Source: Paraflavitalea devenefica
GTDB lineage: Bacteria > Bacteroidota > Bacteroidia > Chitinophagales > Chitinophagaceae
Assembly: GCF_011759375.1 (NCBI RefSeq)
Contig: NZ_JAARML010000002.1
Span: 1,178,001 to 1,242,000, forward strand
Direction: 5' to 3'
Length of the DNA: 64,000 nucleotides
This document shows, piece after piece, positions 46,531-54,637 of this stretch (within the stretch, counting starts at the first letter, position 1; every line of letters begins with the position of its first letter). A model generated the notes under the pieces. The model was not told where the DNA came from and made no database searches. It saw only the letters and a list, made by a program, of their open reading frames with translations. A program made the position numbers and the translations under genes.

Positions 46531-47745
46531 ATGCGCTATTTCATCAGTATATGGATGCTTTTGACAAGCTACCCGATCCTGGCGCAGGATCTGGCACTCG
46601 CCCTGCCTGGAGGTGATATTCTTCAGCCTGTAAGCGGATGCTCACTCAGCAGCGCTGAAAATGTTTCGGTACGAATTTTCAATTTCGGTCCCGATCTCCC
46701 TGCCGGTTCCTTTTTTAATGTGAGCTATACTATCAATGGAGGCACTTCCACCACCGAACAAGTAGTACTTTCATCCGGTCTTTTATCTCATTCTTCTTTT
46801 ACGTACACTTTTGTTACACCGGGTAACCTTTCCGCACCCGGCAATTATATTTTAGATGCTGTCGTGTCGATTTCCGGCGATATCAATCCAACCAATAATG
46901 CGCTCAGCGGTCGTGTTGTTACCAATGCTGCCTCCACTGTGGGTGGGGACGTAAACGCCGACCAGGCCATCTGTGGTGTTATCAATAGCGGTAGCCTTTC
47001 ATTAAGCGGTCATACCGGCAGTATCAGCCGCTGGGAAACCTCAGAAGACGGAGGCATTACCTGGCGTTATGTTTCACAGACCACCACGCAGCAAAACTTC
47101 CTTAACCTTAAAACTACCACACGATACCGTGCCGTGGTAAAGAACGGTACCTGTGCTGAAGCAACGTCCTCTGACGCCACCGTCGTCATCATGTGCGCAT
47201 TGCCTCTTACGTGGATCAGCTTTGAGGCCCGGCGGGCAGGCAACAACGTTGAACTGGATTGGCAAACAGCCAATGAAGTGAATACCAGTCATTTTGTTAT
47301 CGAACGGGCTGCAGATGATCATTCGTTTCATACTATCAGTACTGTTCCGGCACAAACGCTATCAGGGCATTATCAATTCACTGACCGTGGTGCACCGGTT
47401 ACAGCATTGGCGTACAGGATCAGGCAGGTAGATCTGGACAGCAGGTATCATTACTCGCCTATACGAAGCATCCTGGAAGTAAGCAGCGCGCCATCACTTG
47501 TATTCAGGAATAACCCGGTGATCACTGGTATGCTGTCGTTCGATATGAAAGGATATTCAAATGGAAATGCCGTTATCACTATTTTCGATAGGAGCGGTAA
47601 AAAGATAAAATCAGCCGAAGTCCGGTTAAATCAACGTAATCAGACCATTCATATACCAGTACACGGAGTAGCAGCAGGGATCTATTTATTGACCATACAA
47701 TCAGGGAATTTATTTAAACAGAAGAAATTCATAATATCGCAATAG
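46531..47745 (+). CDS. Type IX-secreted surface protein, second of a tandem pair
   Basis: 404 residues, starting 3 bp after its shorter paralogue. A signal peptide ends ILAQD; two Ig-like domains follow (about 20-225), then a further beta domain that begins LPLTWISFEARRAGNNVELDWQT (split here: LPLTWISFEA near 226), a segment typical of proteins with a T9SS tail. The last 75 residues are a type A T9SS sorting domain: ITIFDRSGKKI, GVAAGIYLLTIQSG and KKFIISQ. It should be exported through the type IX secretion system and attached to or released from the cell surface. The biological role is unknown. Confidence 0.8.
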   Translation: MRYFISIWMLLTSYPILAQDLALALPGGDILQPVSGCSLSSAENVSVRIFNFGPDLPAGSFFNVSYTINGGTSTTEQVVLSSGLLSHSSFTYTFVTPGNLSAPGNYILDAVVSISGDINPTNNALSGRVVTNAASTVGGDVNADQAICGVINSGSLSLSGHTGSISRWETSEDGGITWRYVSQTTTQQNFLNLKTTTRYRAVVKNGTCAEATSSDATVVIMCALPLTWISFEARRAGNNVELDWQTANEVNTSHFVIERAADDHSFHTISTVPAQTLSGHYQFTDRGAPVTALAYRIRQVDLDSRYHYSPIRSILEVSSAPSLVFRNNPVITGMLSFDMKGYSNGNAVITIFDRSGKKIKSAEVRLNQRNQTIHIPVHGVAAGIYLLTIQSGNLFKQKKFIISQ

Positions 47746-47836
47746 AGAGTAGCAGCGTAAAATAGGGGAGAGATCTGAAGTAGTTGTTGCTGACATAATT
47801 CAGGAAGTTCGGTATCCCGCCAGGGACACCCATAAA

Positions 47837-47868
47837 AAAAGCCTCATAAATTCATTTACGAGGCTTTT
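47837..47868 (+). terminator. Terminator after the tandem secreted-protein genes
   Basis: AAAAGCCTC (47837-47845) and GAGGCTTTT (47860-47868), with TAAA/TTTA pairing inside. Confidence 0.75.
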
Positions 47869-47954
47869 CATTTTCAGTACCCGGAACGGGACAAATATTG
47901 AACCAAGCTGTGACGGATATAATAGTTTTCAGCGATCTGCCAGAGTGACAATAT

Positions 47955-47994
47955 TTAAAAAGGACAGAATAACTAAATATTTAGTTATTCTGTC
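47955..47994 (-). terminator. Terminator overlapping the AAA ATPase stop codon
   Basis: A perfect 15-bp stem (47963-47977 with 47980-47994) and a 2-nt loop; on the minus strand it is followed by CTTTTTAAA. The distal arm contains the last codons of the ATPase gene. Confidence 0.75.
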
Positions 47995-50635
47995 TTTCTC
48001 TTCTTGCTTTGCCAATTATTTCATTTACCCGGGTTATCATTGCTTCAAGATGCCTGGGTTCTGGTGGTGCACCAGCCCTTTCTTCCGTGTGAGTATGCCC
48101 CTCAATGATAGCAGAAAGTTCCTCGTAGATACTTTCTATCTCTTGTACAAGCGTATGATCCCAGTTTATTCTTTTGAGGGAAGTAACCAGTACTCGATCT
48201 GTCCACCGCTTTATAACTTCCTTAAATAAGTAGTGAGGAACTACTTCTTCAATTGTACGGCGTAATTCGCTCATTCCCCTGCGAATTAATTTTTCCTGTT
48301 CAGACCCTGTTGCTGCATTTGCTTCTACCAGGGTGCTTGCAGCTTTTTGAGTGTTGCGATATTGAGGAGTAAGGTCAGGGCTATCATCCAGCGAAACTAC
48401 CCCAGGTCTACCAGTGCTGTCTCTATGTACCCAATGAGTTAGTATTCCAACATGGGCCTCTTTTGCAGCCGCTACAAGCATATTCAGAAATACAAGATCA
48501 TGGGTAAATATTATAACCTGTCGTACTTTTGACTCATTTACAAGCCGTTCCGCAATTTTTTCCTTTCGGTCATGGTCTTGTGATGTTACTGGATCATCTA
48601 CTATTATTCCTGCATTTGCTGGGTTCAAAGCAACCTCTGTTAAGAAATCAGCAAGAGCAATAGCCCGTTGTTCCCCCTCACTTAAAACTCTTTCCGGGCT
48701 ATGTCCGCCCTTCATAGATAAAGATTTGACTGTCTGACCACGGCTTCCCTGTGTTCTAAATTCTACCGGAAGATCACATTCCAACAACTCACATTCTTGT
48801 GAAAAGCGTTCCTGATAACCTTCTGCAATAAGAGAGGAAGATAGTTGTGTTTCCTTATCAGTTATTGGACGGGGATTAAGACTGCGTTTAGGTACATCAG
48901 AAACTTCTCTAATCCATTCTAAATCATTAATATAGATTTCTATATCAGGCAAAAGCTGATTCAAAACCTGTTTATGTTCCAGGTTAATGCGTTCTGCCTC
49001 TAATGCTTGTAATGCAGCTTCTGCTGTTTGCTCTCGCAAACGGGCAATATCAGTGTCAATTTGCGTAGTAAGTGCTGTATATGAATCAGTTAAGTCGATA
49101 AAAGCGGCAGTTGGTATTTCTCCTGCACCAGTCTGAAGTACCTGTATTATCGTATCACGGTCTGCCTGAAGAGTTTGTAACAACTCAGTTGTTTGCCTTG
49201 ACAAGACAGGATTCAGGCGTTCAACGTGATCTCTTACTGTCGTGCTTTCCGAGAAAAATTCCAGATTAACTGCTTCAATGGCTCTTACGGTACCGTCAAT
49301 AACAGCGCTGGCCTGCTCCATTTGACGTTTGGCGTCACTGGCAAGAAATCCCCAAAATCTTTTAATGAGATTGATGGATGCTTCACCTAATGGTCTATGA
49401 CATAGTAAACAATGGTCTTGCTCTTGTGGGTAATTAGTTGATTCTGTGTTTGCAAGAGCTTGCGCAGCAGACAAAAAAGCTTCCCATTGAGTTGTACCGA
49501 TGCTCTTAAAAAAATCGGTGCTGAATGAGCCTGCACCATTTTCTGCTACCGCTTTGGCTTTGGTGATGAAGTCATTTAGCTGAGCACGGTATTCTACTCT
49601 CTTTTCTTCTGTCAGCAATGCGCTTGATTGTTGTAAGTTGTTTATTAACAAATTAATATCACGTTTTGCGCCTTGTAATTGTATTATAGCACCTGCAACA
49701 GACTGAGATTGTAATTCCCTTATCTGGCGCTGAACTTCTTCCAGCCTTGCCCGCTCCATATCTCCAAAAGCAGCAAGGTTTCTTAGAACGGTTAAATCCG
49801 TATTGGCACTCAAAGAAGTAATGAACGTGGAAACAGGACTTACAGGCCCAATAAAACTTCTTGCAAAGGTATTTTCCTTGGTTTTACCCGTAATATCAGT
49901 GGCAAGGCGAGTGGATAAAAGCCCATAGGCCCTGGCCATTTCTGGAAAAACATCAAAGCCGGCTGGCCTAAAACGTAATGGGCCCTGTTCAACCAAATGA
50001 TTGCGAGCAACTGGAGTATCAAAAATGGATATTCTCTTTAGCTCTGTATTTGCGGTGTTGTCTCCAATAATAAAGGTAACCTGTTGATTTCCAGAGCCAG
50101 TATTCATGATGATTTCAGCACTCGGCCGGGGTTGGTCGATGCTATCATCGTAAATGTTCGGCAAAACTGTATGCTGCATGCGGCTAAAGCAGATATTGGA
50201 TAATACCCGTACTACCCCGCTTTTGCCCGCACCATTTCTACCATAAATAACAGTAAGGCCGTTTGAAAAAGTTAGTTCAAAAGTTGGGGGTAGGGCGTTG
50301 ACGGAGCGCAACGCACGAATGCCGACAAGTAATACTGGTACGGGGCTCGCTGTTGCTGGTCTTCCAGTGATAACCTGTGGAACCTCAATATCAATGGGAG
50401 AGGAAGCCAGATTATAATCTCGTAAAAATAATTGATACGCCTGCTCGATTTCTGCATCAGCTATTCTACCAGAGTGAATGATACGGCCAAGAATATATCT
50501 CTGCCACGGCCTGAAATTTTGAGCCCAGGTATCGAGCTCCTGCCATATAGTGGTGGCTGAGGGAACCGCAGTACCGTTATCTGGTACAGGGGAATCATTC
50601 TGATCTTCCCTGATTGCGCTTATGCTATCCGTCAT
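47981..50635 (-). CDS. AAA_13-type ATPase with zinc-hook-like CxxC, possible defence protein
   Basis: 884 residues, no signal peptide. An N-terminal helical part (1-95) precedes Walker A GRNGAGKSG (132-140). A coiled-coil-prone region (about 290-560) is broken at its middle by HCLLCHRP (Cys409, Cys412), placed like a Rad50/RloC zinc hook. Then come the signature LSEGEQRAIAL (651-661), Walker B IIVDDPVTSQD (677-687) and a THDL switch (711-714). This is the AAA_13 family, which includes the anticodon nucleases PrrC and RloC. The C-terminal 170 residues hold an RxxxE (792-796) and a His (827), spaced somewhat like the PrrC nuclease triad, but this is speculative. The gene is visibly more AT-rich than its neighbours and lies beside a tRNA relic and HigBA, suggesting horizontal transfer and a defence role. 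Confidence 0.8.
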   Translation of the reverse strand: MTDSISAIREDQNDSPVPDNGTAVPSATTIWQELDTWAQNFRPWQRYILGRIIHSGRIADAEIEQAYQLFLRDYNLASSPIDIEVPQVITGRPATASPVPVLLVGIRALRSVNALPPTFELTFSNGLTVIYGRNGAGKSGVVRVLSNICFSRMQHTVLPNIYDDSIDQPRPSAEIIMNTGSGNQQVTFIIGDNTANTELKRISIFDTPVARNHLVEQGPLRFRPAGFDVFPEMARAYGLLSTRLATDITGKTKENTFARSFIGPVSPVSTFITSLSANTDLTVLRNLAAFGDMERARLEEVQRQIRELQSQSVAGAIIQLQGAKRDINLLINNLQQSSALLTEEKRVEYRAQLNDFITKAKAVAENGAGSFSTDFFKSIGTTQWEAFLSAAQALANTESTNYPQEQDHCLLCHRPLGEASINLIKRFWGFLASDAKRQMEQASAVIDGTVRAIEAVNLEFFSESTTVRDHVERLNPVLSRQTTELLQTLQADRDTIIQVLQTGAGEIPTAAFIDLTDSYTALTTQIDTDIARLREQTAEAALQALEAERINLEHKQVLNQLLPDIEIYINDLEWIREVSDVPKRSLNPRPITDKETQLSSSLIAEGYQERFSQECELLECDLPVEFRTQGSRGQTVKSLSMKGGHSPERVLSEGEQRAIALADFLTEVALNPANAGIIVDDPVTSQDHDRKEKIAERLVNESKVRQVIIFTHDLVFLNMLVAAAKEAHVGILTHWVHRDSTGRPGVVSLDDSPDLTPQYRNTQKAASTLVEANAATGSEQEKLIRRGMSELRRTIEEVVPHYLFKEVIKRWTDRVLVTSLKRINWDHTLVQEIESIYEELSAIIEGHTHTEERAGAPPEPRHLEAMITRVNEIIGKARRERQNN

Positions 50636-50764
50636 CTTATATCTTTAATGTATGATGTAGTTTGTACACTAACGTGTCAGTATAATGATACACGCAAATT
50701 TATAACGTAACTACTCTGAATACACTAACTGTGGGAAAGCTTATCTTATATCAATTATAAGGAT

Positions 50765-50848
50765 CGGGGGAAGGGAGTTGAGCCTTTACTCACCTTCCAG
50801 TAAACAGTATTTTAAGTCCTGCGCGTCTACCGAGTCTCCTGCCTGGGC
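50765..50848 (-). pseudogene. Degenerate tRNA-Leu(UAA)-like relic
   Basis: Read on the minus strand, from 50848 the sequence has a GCCCAGG acceptor-like start, then CGGTAGACGCGCAGGACTTA, which matches the D-arm and anticodon arm of tRNA-Leu(UAA) with loop CTTAAAA. The 3' strand of the anticodon stem (TACTG) has a mismatch, and no matching 3' acceptor strand or clean T-arm follows. The overall 84-nt length fits a class II tRNA. It lies in the 592-bp gap between the AAA ATPase and HigBA and may mark an old integration site. Confidence 0.5.
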
Positions 50849-51177
50849 GATGCTTCTCGCGCGGGAATTTCGCAGGAAAATAACAAAACACCTAAAGGTT
50901 GAGTTATTTTACTCAATACATTGAGTAATTTGTAAAATATGTTTGAGCGACCTCATTTACAGGTACTTGTGAAAACCTGCAAGCGCCAAAGAAGGTAACA
51001 ATCTTGTCTGCCTTATACGAACTGATTTGTCCATGTAGCTTATTGCGCGGCTCCCCACTAAAGTTTTTGTTGCTATGTAGATTTTTTATAATCTAAAAAC
51101 AGCTTGAATCCGTAAATCCTACCTAATAAGCATTTGGAGTCATGAAAATGATGCCAAAATAGCCAATTTTTTAATTG
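50849..51177. other. Non-coding AT-rich gap before higBA
   Basis: No convincing ORF. It contains an A/T-rich tract with TTGAGTTATTTTACTCAA, a perfect 9+9 palindrome near 50903-50920, and otherwise nothing recognised. Confidence 0.3.
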
Positions 51178-51216
51178 ACAAGTGTATCAATACATGGTAC
51201 ACTTGTTGTAAATTTG
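51178..51216 (+). promoter_or_regulatory. Operator and -7 box of the higBA operon
   Basis: ACAAGTGTA (51178-51186) and TACACTTGT (51198-51206) form a perfect 9-bp inverted repeat with an 11-nt spacer. TAAATTTG (51209-51216) matches the Bacteroidota -7 consensus TAnnTTTG exactly and lies 12 bp before the toxin start codon. The layout fits autorepression by HigA. Confidence 0.65.
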
Positions 51217-51227
51217 GGCATAATTGA

Positions 51228-51506
51228 ATGATACAGTCCATTAATCACAAGGGCTTACGGCTTTTCTATGAAAAAGGAAACGGCTCAAAGCTTCCGGCTG
51301 AATATCTGATGAAGATTGCTTGGGTACTGGACGCACTGGATGCTGTAACGTCAGAAGACGATATAAAACAGCTTGGATCGGGCATTCATAAACTGACAGG
51401 AAATATGGCAGGTTTCTGGTCGATAAAAATCAGCCCTAATTACCGGATCGTATTCCGGCTGCAAAAGGGCGATATTTATGACGTTGACTACCTGGACTAT
51501 CATTAA
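51228..51506 (+). CDS. higB: HigB-type toxin, RelE/ParE superfamily
   Basis: 92 residues, the normal length for HigB. The pattern KGLRLFYEKGNGSKLPAEYLMKI is split in the family signature (GLRLFYEKG near 10), followed by the alpha-helical LDALDAVTSEDDI and the beta-strands WSIKISPNYRIVFR and DVDYLDYH; the last is the usual HigB end. Toxins of this family are ribosome-dependent mRNA nucleases. The toxin precedes the antitoxin, the reverse of most TA systems but standard for higBA. Spacing to higA is 14 bp. Confidence 0.9.
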   Translation: MIQSINHKGLRLFYEKGNGSKLPAEYLMKIAWVLDALDAVTSEDDIKQLGSGIHKLTGNMAGFWSIKISPNYRIVFRLQKGDIYDVDYLDYH

Positions 51507-51512
51507 AGGAGG
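51505..51512 (+). promoter_or_regulatory. Strong Shine-Dalgarno sequence before higA
   Basis: AAAGGAGG ends 8 nt before the higA ATG. Bacteroidota genes rarely use such sites, and I see none as strong before the other genes here; it would favour antitoxin synthesis and hints at an origin outside the phylum. Confidence 0.6.
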
Positions 51513-51520
51513 AAAACACT

Positions 51521-51844
51521 ATGTTGAAACGAGGATTACCCCCATCACACCCCGGCGCCATCTTGCGTGAGCTTTTTATGAAGGAACGCAATTTGACTGT
51601 GACGGAACTTGCAAAAGGTTTAGGCATGACCCGAGCCAATCTATCTGCCATTATCAATATGCGCGCTGGAATAAGCCCGGAAGTAGCGGTAAAGTTATCC
51701 GAGGCTTTCGGTAATTCGGCGGGGTTCTGGATTAACTTACAAAACAATTATGAACTGTGGCATGCGGAGAAAAAGGTCAAGCGTTCTTCCATACAGCATT
51801 TTCGCTTGCCGGGAAGCAGCAGGCAAACGGCCCACACACAGTAA
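51521..51844 (+). CDS. higA: HigA-type antitoxin, XRE-family HTH
   Basis: 107 residues. The HTH domain (about 10-75) contains HPGAILRELFM, the HigA hallmark, then LTVTELAKGLGMTRANLSAIIN and ISPEVAVKLSEAFG; FWINLQNNYELWHAE completes the domain. It should neutralise HigB and bind the palindrome upstream of the operon. The last twenty residues (after KKVKRSS) look unlike the family and the gene ends 10 bp before the 43-bp slipin fragment, so its 3' end may have been replaced by recombination. Confidence 0.9.
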   Translation: MLKRGLPPSHPGAILRELFMKERNLTVTELAKGLGMTRANLSAIINMRAGISPEVAVKLSEAFGNSAGFWINLQNNYELWHAEKKVKRSSIQHFRLPGSSRQTAHTQ

Positions 51845-51854
51845 TATATCGTGC

Positions 51855-51897
51855 ATCACTTCTGCGGCACGAAGATCTGCTTCAGTTGTTCTATCAG
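51855..51897 (-). pseudogene. Detached 3' end of the slipin gene (43-bp direct repeat, left copy)
   Basis: These 43 bases are identical to 59628-59670, the last 14 codons of the slipin gene at 59629-60729 with its stop codon plus one base. Both copies have the same orientation, so they are direct repeats flanking 7.7 kb with the sigma/SusD/SusC/FecR genes. The first base after the repeat differs between copies. Confidence 0.85.
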
Positions 51898-52082
51898 CAC
51901 CTAACGGCCTGCGTTTTTGTCTCATTCTTTCTACAAATCGTCTCATTTTTAAACCCGGCGGCTAAGCAATAAAAAATGCGATTAAGGAGGATGTATTGTC
52001 CGGCTTTGAATTCACCTAAAAACTCCCGGATTTGTTTTACATTCATGCTGTTTTATCACCTTACTAACTGTTTTTAGCGGTA
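51898..52082. other. Spacer between repeat copy and sigma gene
   Basis: No supported gene. A TTAAGGAGGATG at 51982-51993 looks like a ribosome site directly against an ATG, giving only a 28-codon frame with no features; not called. Confidence 0.25.
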
Positions 52083-52640
52083 ATGGAGCATTCTAACGAA
52101 TTGTTATTGCCTGGGGATGATGAACAGGCTTTTACCAAACTGTATGAGCTATACTGGGAAAAGTTATATGTTATTGCCCGGAACCGGTTGAACGATCGGG
52201 CTGTTGCTGAAGATATAGTACATGATGTATTTCTGGCCTTATGGAAAAACAGGAAAAATACCAGCATCCGTTCCCTGGAGAATTATCTTGTCACAGCAAC
52301 CAAGTACCTGGTGCTGACACACATAAAAAAGAAAGCTTACGCAGAGAAATACGTGCAGGAAGCTGGTAAGATGGCCCATCCATCGTTTGATAGTACCCTG
52401 AACGATGCCCTGCACCACAGAAGAATACTTGAATTGGTACAAAAAGAAATTGATCTGCTGCCTGAAAAATGCAAACTTATTTTTCAATACAGTCGTGAAG
52501 AAGGAATGAGCGCAAAGGAAATAGCAGCAGTGCTCGAGCTGAGTAAGAAAACGGTAGATAACCAGATCCAGAAAGCCTTAGACCGCATTCGCGGGCGATT
52601 AAAACAGGTACTGTCTTCCCTATTCTCGCTATTACCATAA
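52083..52640 (+). CDS. ECF-type RNA polymerase sigma-70 factor
   Basis: 185 residues. Region 2 is at about 12-75 (FTKLYELYWEKLYVIARNRL, AVAEDIVHDVFLALWKN, SLENYLVTATKYL) and region 4 at about 118-170 (LPEKCKLIFQYSREEGMSAKEIAAVLELSKKTVDNQIQKAL split at EEGMSAKEIA near 139). The short hydrophobic C-terminal tail (VLSSLFSLLP) is common in this Bacteroidota subfamily. Its presumed anti-sigma partner (FecR at 58267) and SusC are on the opposite strand, converging on it, instead of following it as at 9700. Confidence 0.92.
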   Translation: MEHSNELLLPGDDEQAFTKLYELYWEKLYVIARNRLNDRAVAEDIVHDVFLALWKNRKNTSIRSLENYLVTATKYLVLTHIKKKAYAEKYVQEAGKMAHPSFDSTLNDALHHRRILELVQKEIDLLPEKCKLIFQYSREEGMSAKEIAAVLELSKKTVDNQIQKALDRIRGRLKQVLSSLFSLLP

Positions 52641-52666
52641 TTTTTCAAAAACAGGTAGAAAATAGA

Positions 52667-52700
52667 AGCCCCCGGAGTTAATTACATAACTCCGGGGGCT
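52667..52700. terminator. Bidirectional terminator between convergent sigma and SusD genes
   Basis: AGCCCCCGGAGTTA (52667-52680) and TAACTCCGGGGGCT (52687-52700) form a perfect 14-bp stem with a 6-nt loop. Confidence 0.75.
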
Positions 52701-52723
52701 ATGTCAGTATATTTTATGGTCTG

Positions 52724-54598
52724 CTACCATCCAAAGTTTTGTACCAGCATCCCTCCTCCCTTATCAATTTCGTTTTGAGGTACCGGCATGAGGTAGTGCC
52801 GGTCTAAAAATACCCGGTTTTGTATAACTACCGGCTTATAAAACACGGCTACACCAGCCGCCTCGCTACCTGGGTCAAGCCCGGTGGCCTGAAGTTCTGC
52901 CGAGGTAGGACGTGCATTGAGGCCATGCACCGGGCCATTGTCTACGGTTTTGGCAATCAACCAGCGGCGCACATCCCAAAAACGTTGTCCCTCCAAAGCA
53001 AATTCCACACGCCGTTCATTCCTGATCCTTTGCCGCATTCCTTCCTGGGTATTATCATTGGTGCCGGCAACAGGCAGCGCGGGCATTGACACCCTCGTCC
53101 TTACCTTATTGATGGCATCATACACCTCTTGTGTAGGAGCATCCAGGTACTCATTCATGGCTTCTGCATAAATAAGATAAATATCAGCCAGGCGGATCAC
53201 GGGGAAATTCCTGTTGGCGGTACCGCTCCCTTTCATGTTTACCCCCGGGTCAGTCCACTTTCTCCAGGTATACCCGCTTTCACAGTTGGTACCCGTTTTG
53301 GGCCAGCCATCGGAAGCGCCTCCGTTATTCCCAAAATAGGCATACTTAAGGGGTCTGCGATGGTTGGCCGAGTCCCACCATGTATAATGGAAATTAATAC
53401 TGGCATAAAAACGCGGGTCCCGGTTCTTGTACATATTTGAAACATTAGTGGCCTGCCGGAATGCTTTCCCATCCCAAAGCTTCCCATTCCAGGAGCCGTC
53501 TTTTTGATACCCGGAATTGGGATCGGAAATGGGCAGCCCATTGTTCATCTCATAAGCGTCTATCAGTTCCTGTAATACACTGTATTTCCCGGATCCGCCT
53601 GAGCCTTGAGCATCCTTGCCATTGGGCTGAAGATTTTGATCAAGCTCCCGCGTGGTGCCTAACAACAATGGCAAAATGGTTTCTTTATACTCGCGCGAAA
53701 AGAACAGCCGTGCATAATTGTCTATTGGATTGGAAGGGTTGGGATTGTTGAGTGCATAAACATTCATGTCCAGCACAGCCTTGGCAGCATCAGCAGCTTT
53801 CTTCCATTTTTCTTTATCATAGGTTTGCGGGAACAATTGTGTGCCGTCTGTATTTTTTACAGGGGCATATAGGGTATTCCCGTTAAACAGGGGACTGGCA
53901 GCATATACCAAGGTGATGGCTTTTAATGCCATGGCCGCACCCCGGGTGATCCGGCCCGTTTCCCCCGGGTTATCAGTATAATCAATAGGCAAAACCGGCG
54001 CAGCCTGGTCCAGCTCTGCTACTATATAACTTACTACCTCATCTACGGGCCTTCTGGTCTTTACACCATCAGGGATATTGACGCTTACATCTGTGATGGT
54101 ATCTCCCAAAAGCGGCACTGCGCCAAAGCGTCTGAATAATTCAAAATACAGCTTAGCCCTCAAAAACCGCACTTCAGCTTTATATTGAGGGATCCTTGCC
54201 TGGTAGTAATCTGCCCTGTCCTGTGGTATAGGCGTCTGATCAATATTCTTCAGGAAAATATTGGCCCTTCGTATAAATTGATAAGCCGTTGTCCAGTTAC
54301 TCAATGTATTATCCGTTGGTCCCCAGGCCCCGGAGTTGAACTTTAACTCAGGAACACTTTCCCAGTGGTTTTTACACTCGTCAGTACAGGCGCCGGTGTT
54401 GGTATTGCCATAAACATCTGTGGAATTGGTAGCCAGTGAAGTGTACATATTGGCCCAGGCCCGCTCTGCCGTAATAATGTTTTTGTAAATATCTTTCTCT
54501 GTAACAATTTCCTTGGGCACCACATCAAGGTATTTTTTGCAGGATAGGACCAGCAGGCAAAGCAGCAGTAACGTATAAAAAAATATATTGCGTATCAT
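52724..54598 (-). CDS. SusD/RagB-type surface lipoprotein
   Basis: 624 residues. The signal segment ends LLVLSCKK, a good lipobox (Cys20). A SusD-like N-terminal helical part (IPQYKAEVRFLRAKLYFELF, FGAVPLLGD) and the RagB/SusD C-terminal domain (RNERRVEFALEGQRFWDVRRW) are clear; it is longer than the other two SusD proteins here. It is the last gene of a minus-strand unit FecR-SusC-SusD and should form the ligand-binding lid of the SusC at 54638. Confidence 0.93.
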   Translation of the reverse strand: MIRNIFFYTLLLLCLLVLSCKKYLDVVPKEIVTEKDIYKNIITAERAWANMYTSLATNSTDVYGNTNTGACTDECKNHWESVPELKFNSGAWGPTDNTLSNWTTAYQFIRRANIFLKNIDQTPIPQDRADYYQARIPQYKAEVRFLRAKLYFELFRRFGAVPLLGDTITDVSVNIPDGVKTRRPVDEVVSYIVAELDQAAPVLPIDYTDNPGETGRITRGAAMALKAITLVYAASPLFNGNTLYAPVKNTDGTQLFPQTYDKEKWKKAADAAKAVLDMNVYALNNPNPSNPIDNYARLFFSREYKETILPLLLGTTRELDQNLQPNGKDAQGSGGSGKYSVLQELIDAYEMNNGLPISDPNSGYQKDGSWNGKLWDGKAFRQATNVSNMYKNRDPRFYASINFHYTWWDSANHRRPLKYAYFGNNGGASDGWPKTGTNCESGYTWRKWTDPGVNMKGSGTANRNFPVIRLADIYLIYAEAMNEYLDAPTQEVYDAINKVRTRVSMPALPVAGTNDNTQEGMRQRIRNERRVEFALEGQRFWDVRRWLIAKTVDNGPVHGLNARPTSAELQATGLDPGSEAAGVAVFYKPVVIQNRVFLDRHYLMPVPQNEIDKGGGMLVQNFGW

Positions 54599-54637
54599 GT
54601 TGATCTGTTAAGGTTTCAAAAGATGTTACCTGAACTA

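Noticed and set aside
47945..48229. 94-codon plus-strand frame at the end of the AAA ATPase gene
   Set aside because: Antisense to the conserved end of the ATPase and starting in its terminator.
51750..51972. Two 71-codon plus-strand frames across the higA 3' end
   Set aside because: Both overlap higA in other frames and read through the antisense slipin fragment, so they are junction artefacts.
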